The translations under genes and the position numbers were made by a program. Shown here piece by piece: positions 63,428 to 64,000 of a DNA stretch of 64,000 bases. The stretch spans positions 1-64,000 of the forward strand of contig CALIVT010000004.1 in the NCBI GenBank assembly GCA_938048185.1, given 5' to 3'. This DNA is from an uncultured Arenicella sp. Lineage in GTDB: Bacteria; Pseudomonadota; Gammaproteobacteria; Arenicellales; Arenicellaceae. The notes under the pieces were generated by a model that ran no database searches, had not been told where the DNA came from, and saw only the letters and a program-made list of their open reading frames with translations. Positions within the stretch are counted from its first letter, which is position 1; each line of letters starts with the position of its first letter.

Positions 63428-64000
63428 TTACTCGTATTCGCTAATACTCGGACAACTGCAAACTAGGTTCTTATCACCATACACATTATCGATGCGCCCA
63501 ACTGGCGGCCAATATTTGATGTTTGGTTCGTTGTGACTGTCTGGTTGATAGGCTTGTTGGCGACTATATGGAATGTCCAGGTCGTCGTTGAGTATAAAAT
63601 TCATGGTATGTGGCGCGTTACTCAGCATTGAGTTGTCAAGCGGTAATTCTTTATTCTTGACCTGAAGATACTCTTGAAAGATTCCTTGCATTGCTCGACA
63701 GAAACGATCTAACTCGGCCAGCGATTCGCTCTCAGTTGGTTCTATCATTAGGGTGCCGGCTACCGGAAAGCTCATAGTTGGCGCGTGAAAGCCATAGTCG
63801 ATCAAGCGCTTAGCGATATCGTCAACCGACACGCCGTGATCTTTCATAGGGCGGGTATCGATAATGCATTCATGCGCCACTAAATTCTTATTACCGGTGA
63901 ATAAAATAGGGTAGGCGTCTTTGAGTTTATATGCGACGTAGTTGGCACTTAAAATAGCGCACTGAGTTGCCTTGCGTAAACCTTGCGCGCCCATCATGCG
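63428..64000 (-). CDS. gcvP: Glycine dehydrogenase (decarboxylating), C-terminal part
   Basis: The last 191 codons of GcvP, the pyridoxal-phosphate P-protein of the glycine cleavage system. The C-terminal features are clear: [66 protein letters not shown] and the terminal segment [22 protein letters not shown]. The Lys that binds PLP lies upstream, beyond the window. The gene is cut by the window end, not truncated by mutation. Confidence 0.96.
   Translation of the reverse strand, partial: RMMGAQGLRKATQCAILSANYVAYKLKDAYPILFTGNKNLVAHECIIDTRPMKDHGVSVDDIAKRLIDYGFHAPTMSFPVAGTLMIEPTESESLAELDRFCRAMQGIFQEYLQVKNKELPLDNSMLSNAPHTMNFILNDDLDIPYSRQQAYQPDSHNEPNIKYWPPVGRIDNVYGDKNLVCSCPSISEYE

Overview
The window reads as chromosomal DNA of a free-living, respiring gammaproteobacterium, probably marine, with moderate GC content. 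The assignment rests on gene content and order: FimT-PilV-PilW-PilX-PilY1-PilE beside an AlgZ/AlgR pair, TusD-TusC-TusB-TusE with YcgL, the IleS-LspA-IspH and MurJ-RibF runs, AcnB, and an ETF/ETF-QO system. A lineage near Arenicellales or Granulosicoccus is possible, but that is inference. There are no rRNA or tRNA genes, no CRISPR array, no prophage and no transposase, and I found no clear broken gene. Coding density is high except in the first 0.95 kb.

Layout. Positions 1-947 carry two copies of a degenerate intergenic repeat and no convincing gene. Positions 948-10461 hold exported proteins of unknown role (two of them paralogues of each other), an SGNH esterase, a lipoprotein, a CorB-type membrane protein, aconitase B and a membrane acyltransferase. 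Positions 10566-20660 hold a membrane-bound spermidine-synthase-like protein, a cytochrome bd-type (CIO-like) oxidase, an esterase, an NTP/NDP-transporter-like permease divergent from a TetR regulator, and a large acyl-CoA dehydrogenase. Positions 20661-22883 hold a hairpin-rich gap, a secreted coiled-coil protein and ferredoxin-NADP reductase. Positions 22884-27905 are a compact molybdopterin operon (moaC-moaD-moaE-moaB-moeA-moaA) ending in a sulfotransferase-like gene. Then come glutathione peroxidase, an NhaP-type antiporter and a JmjC-like cupin. The beta-oxidation electron branch (ETF-QO, GntR/FCD regulator, etfB-etfA) occupies 30974-35275, with two near-identical palindromes in the divergent promoter.

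The second half is mostly core functions: long-form GAPDH, an alpha/beta hydrolase, BepA protease, the tRNA 2-thiouridine sulfur relay (TusA-like, YcgL, TusDCBE), ObgE, ProB, ribosomal protein S20, MurJ, RibF, IleS, LspA and IspH. The end carries the type IV pilus minor-pilin operon with a very large PilY1 and the divergent AlgZ/AlgR regulators followed by a lytic-transglycosylase-like lipoprotein. The C-terminal part of glycine dehydrogenase GcvP runs off the end.

No wholly new multi-gene system is evident. The most unusual signals are small: an intrinsic terminator placed over the signal-peptide codons of a secreted protein; 22-bp repeats that triplicate a start-codon context upstream of tusA; a 19-bp tandem array before the cydAB promoter region; paired palindromes in the ETF regulator gap; a sulfotransferase with two C-terminal repeats inside the Moco operon; and the paralogous exported propeller-like proteins. 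Several start codons were chosen on homology and ribosome-binding evidence (acnB, fpr, moeA, etfB, ribF, tusD, tusE, pilY1).
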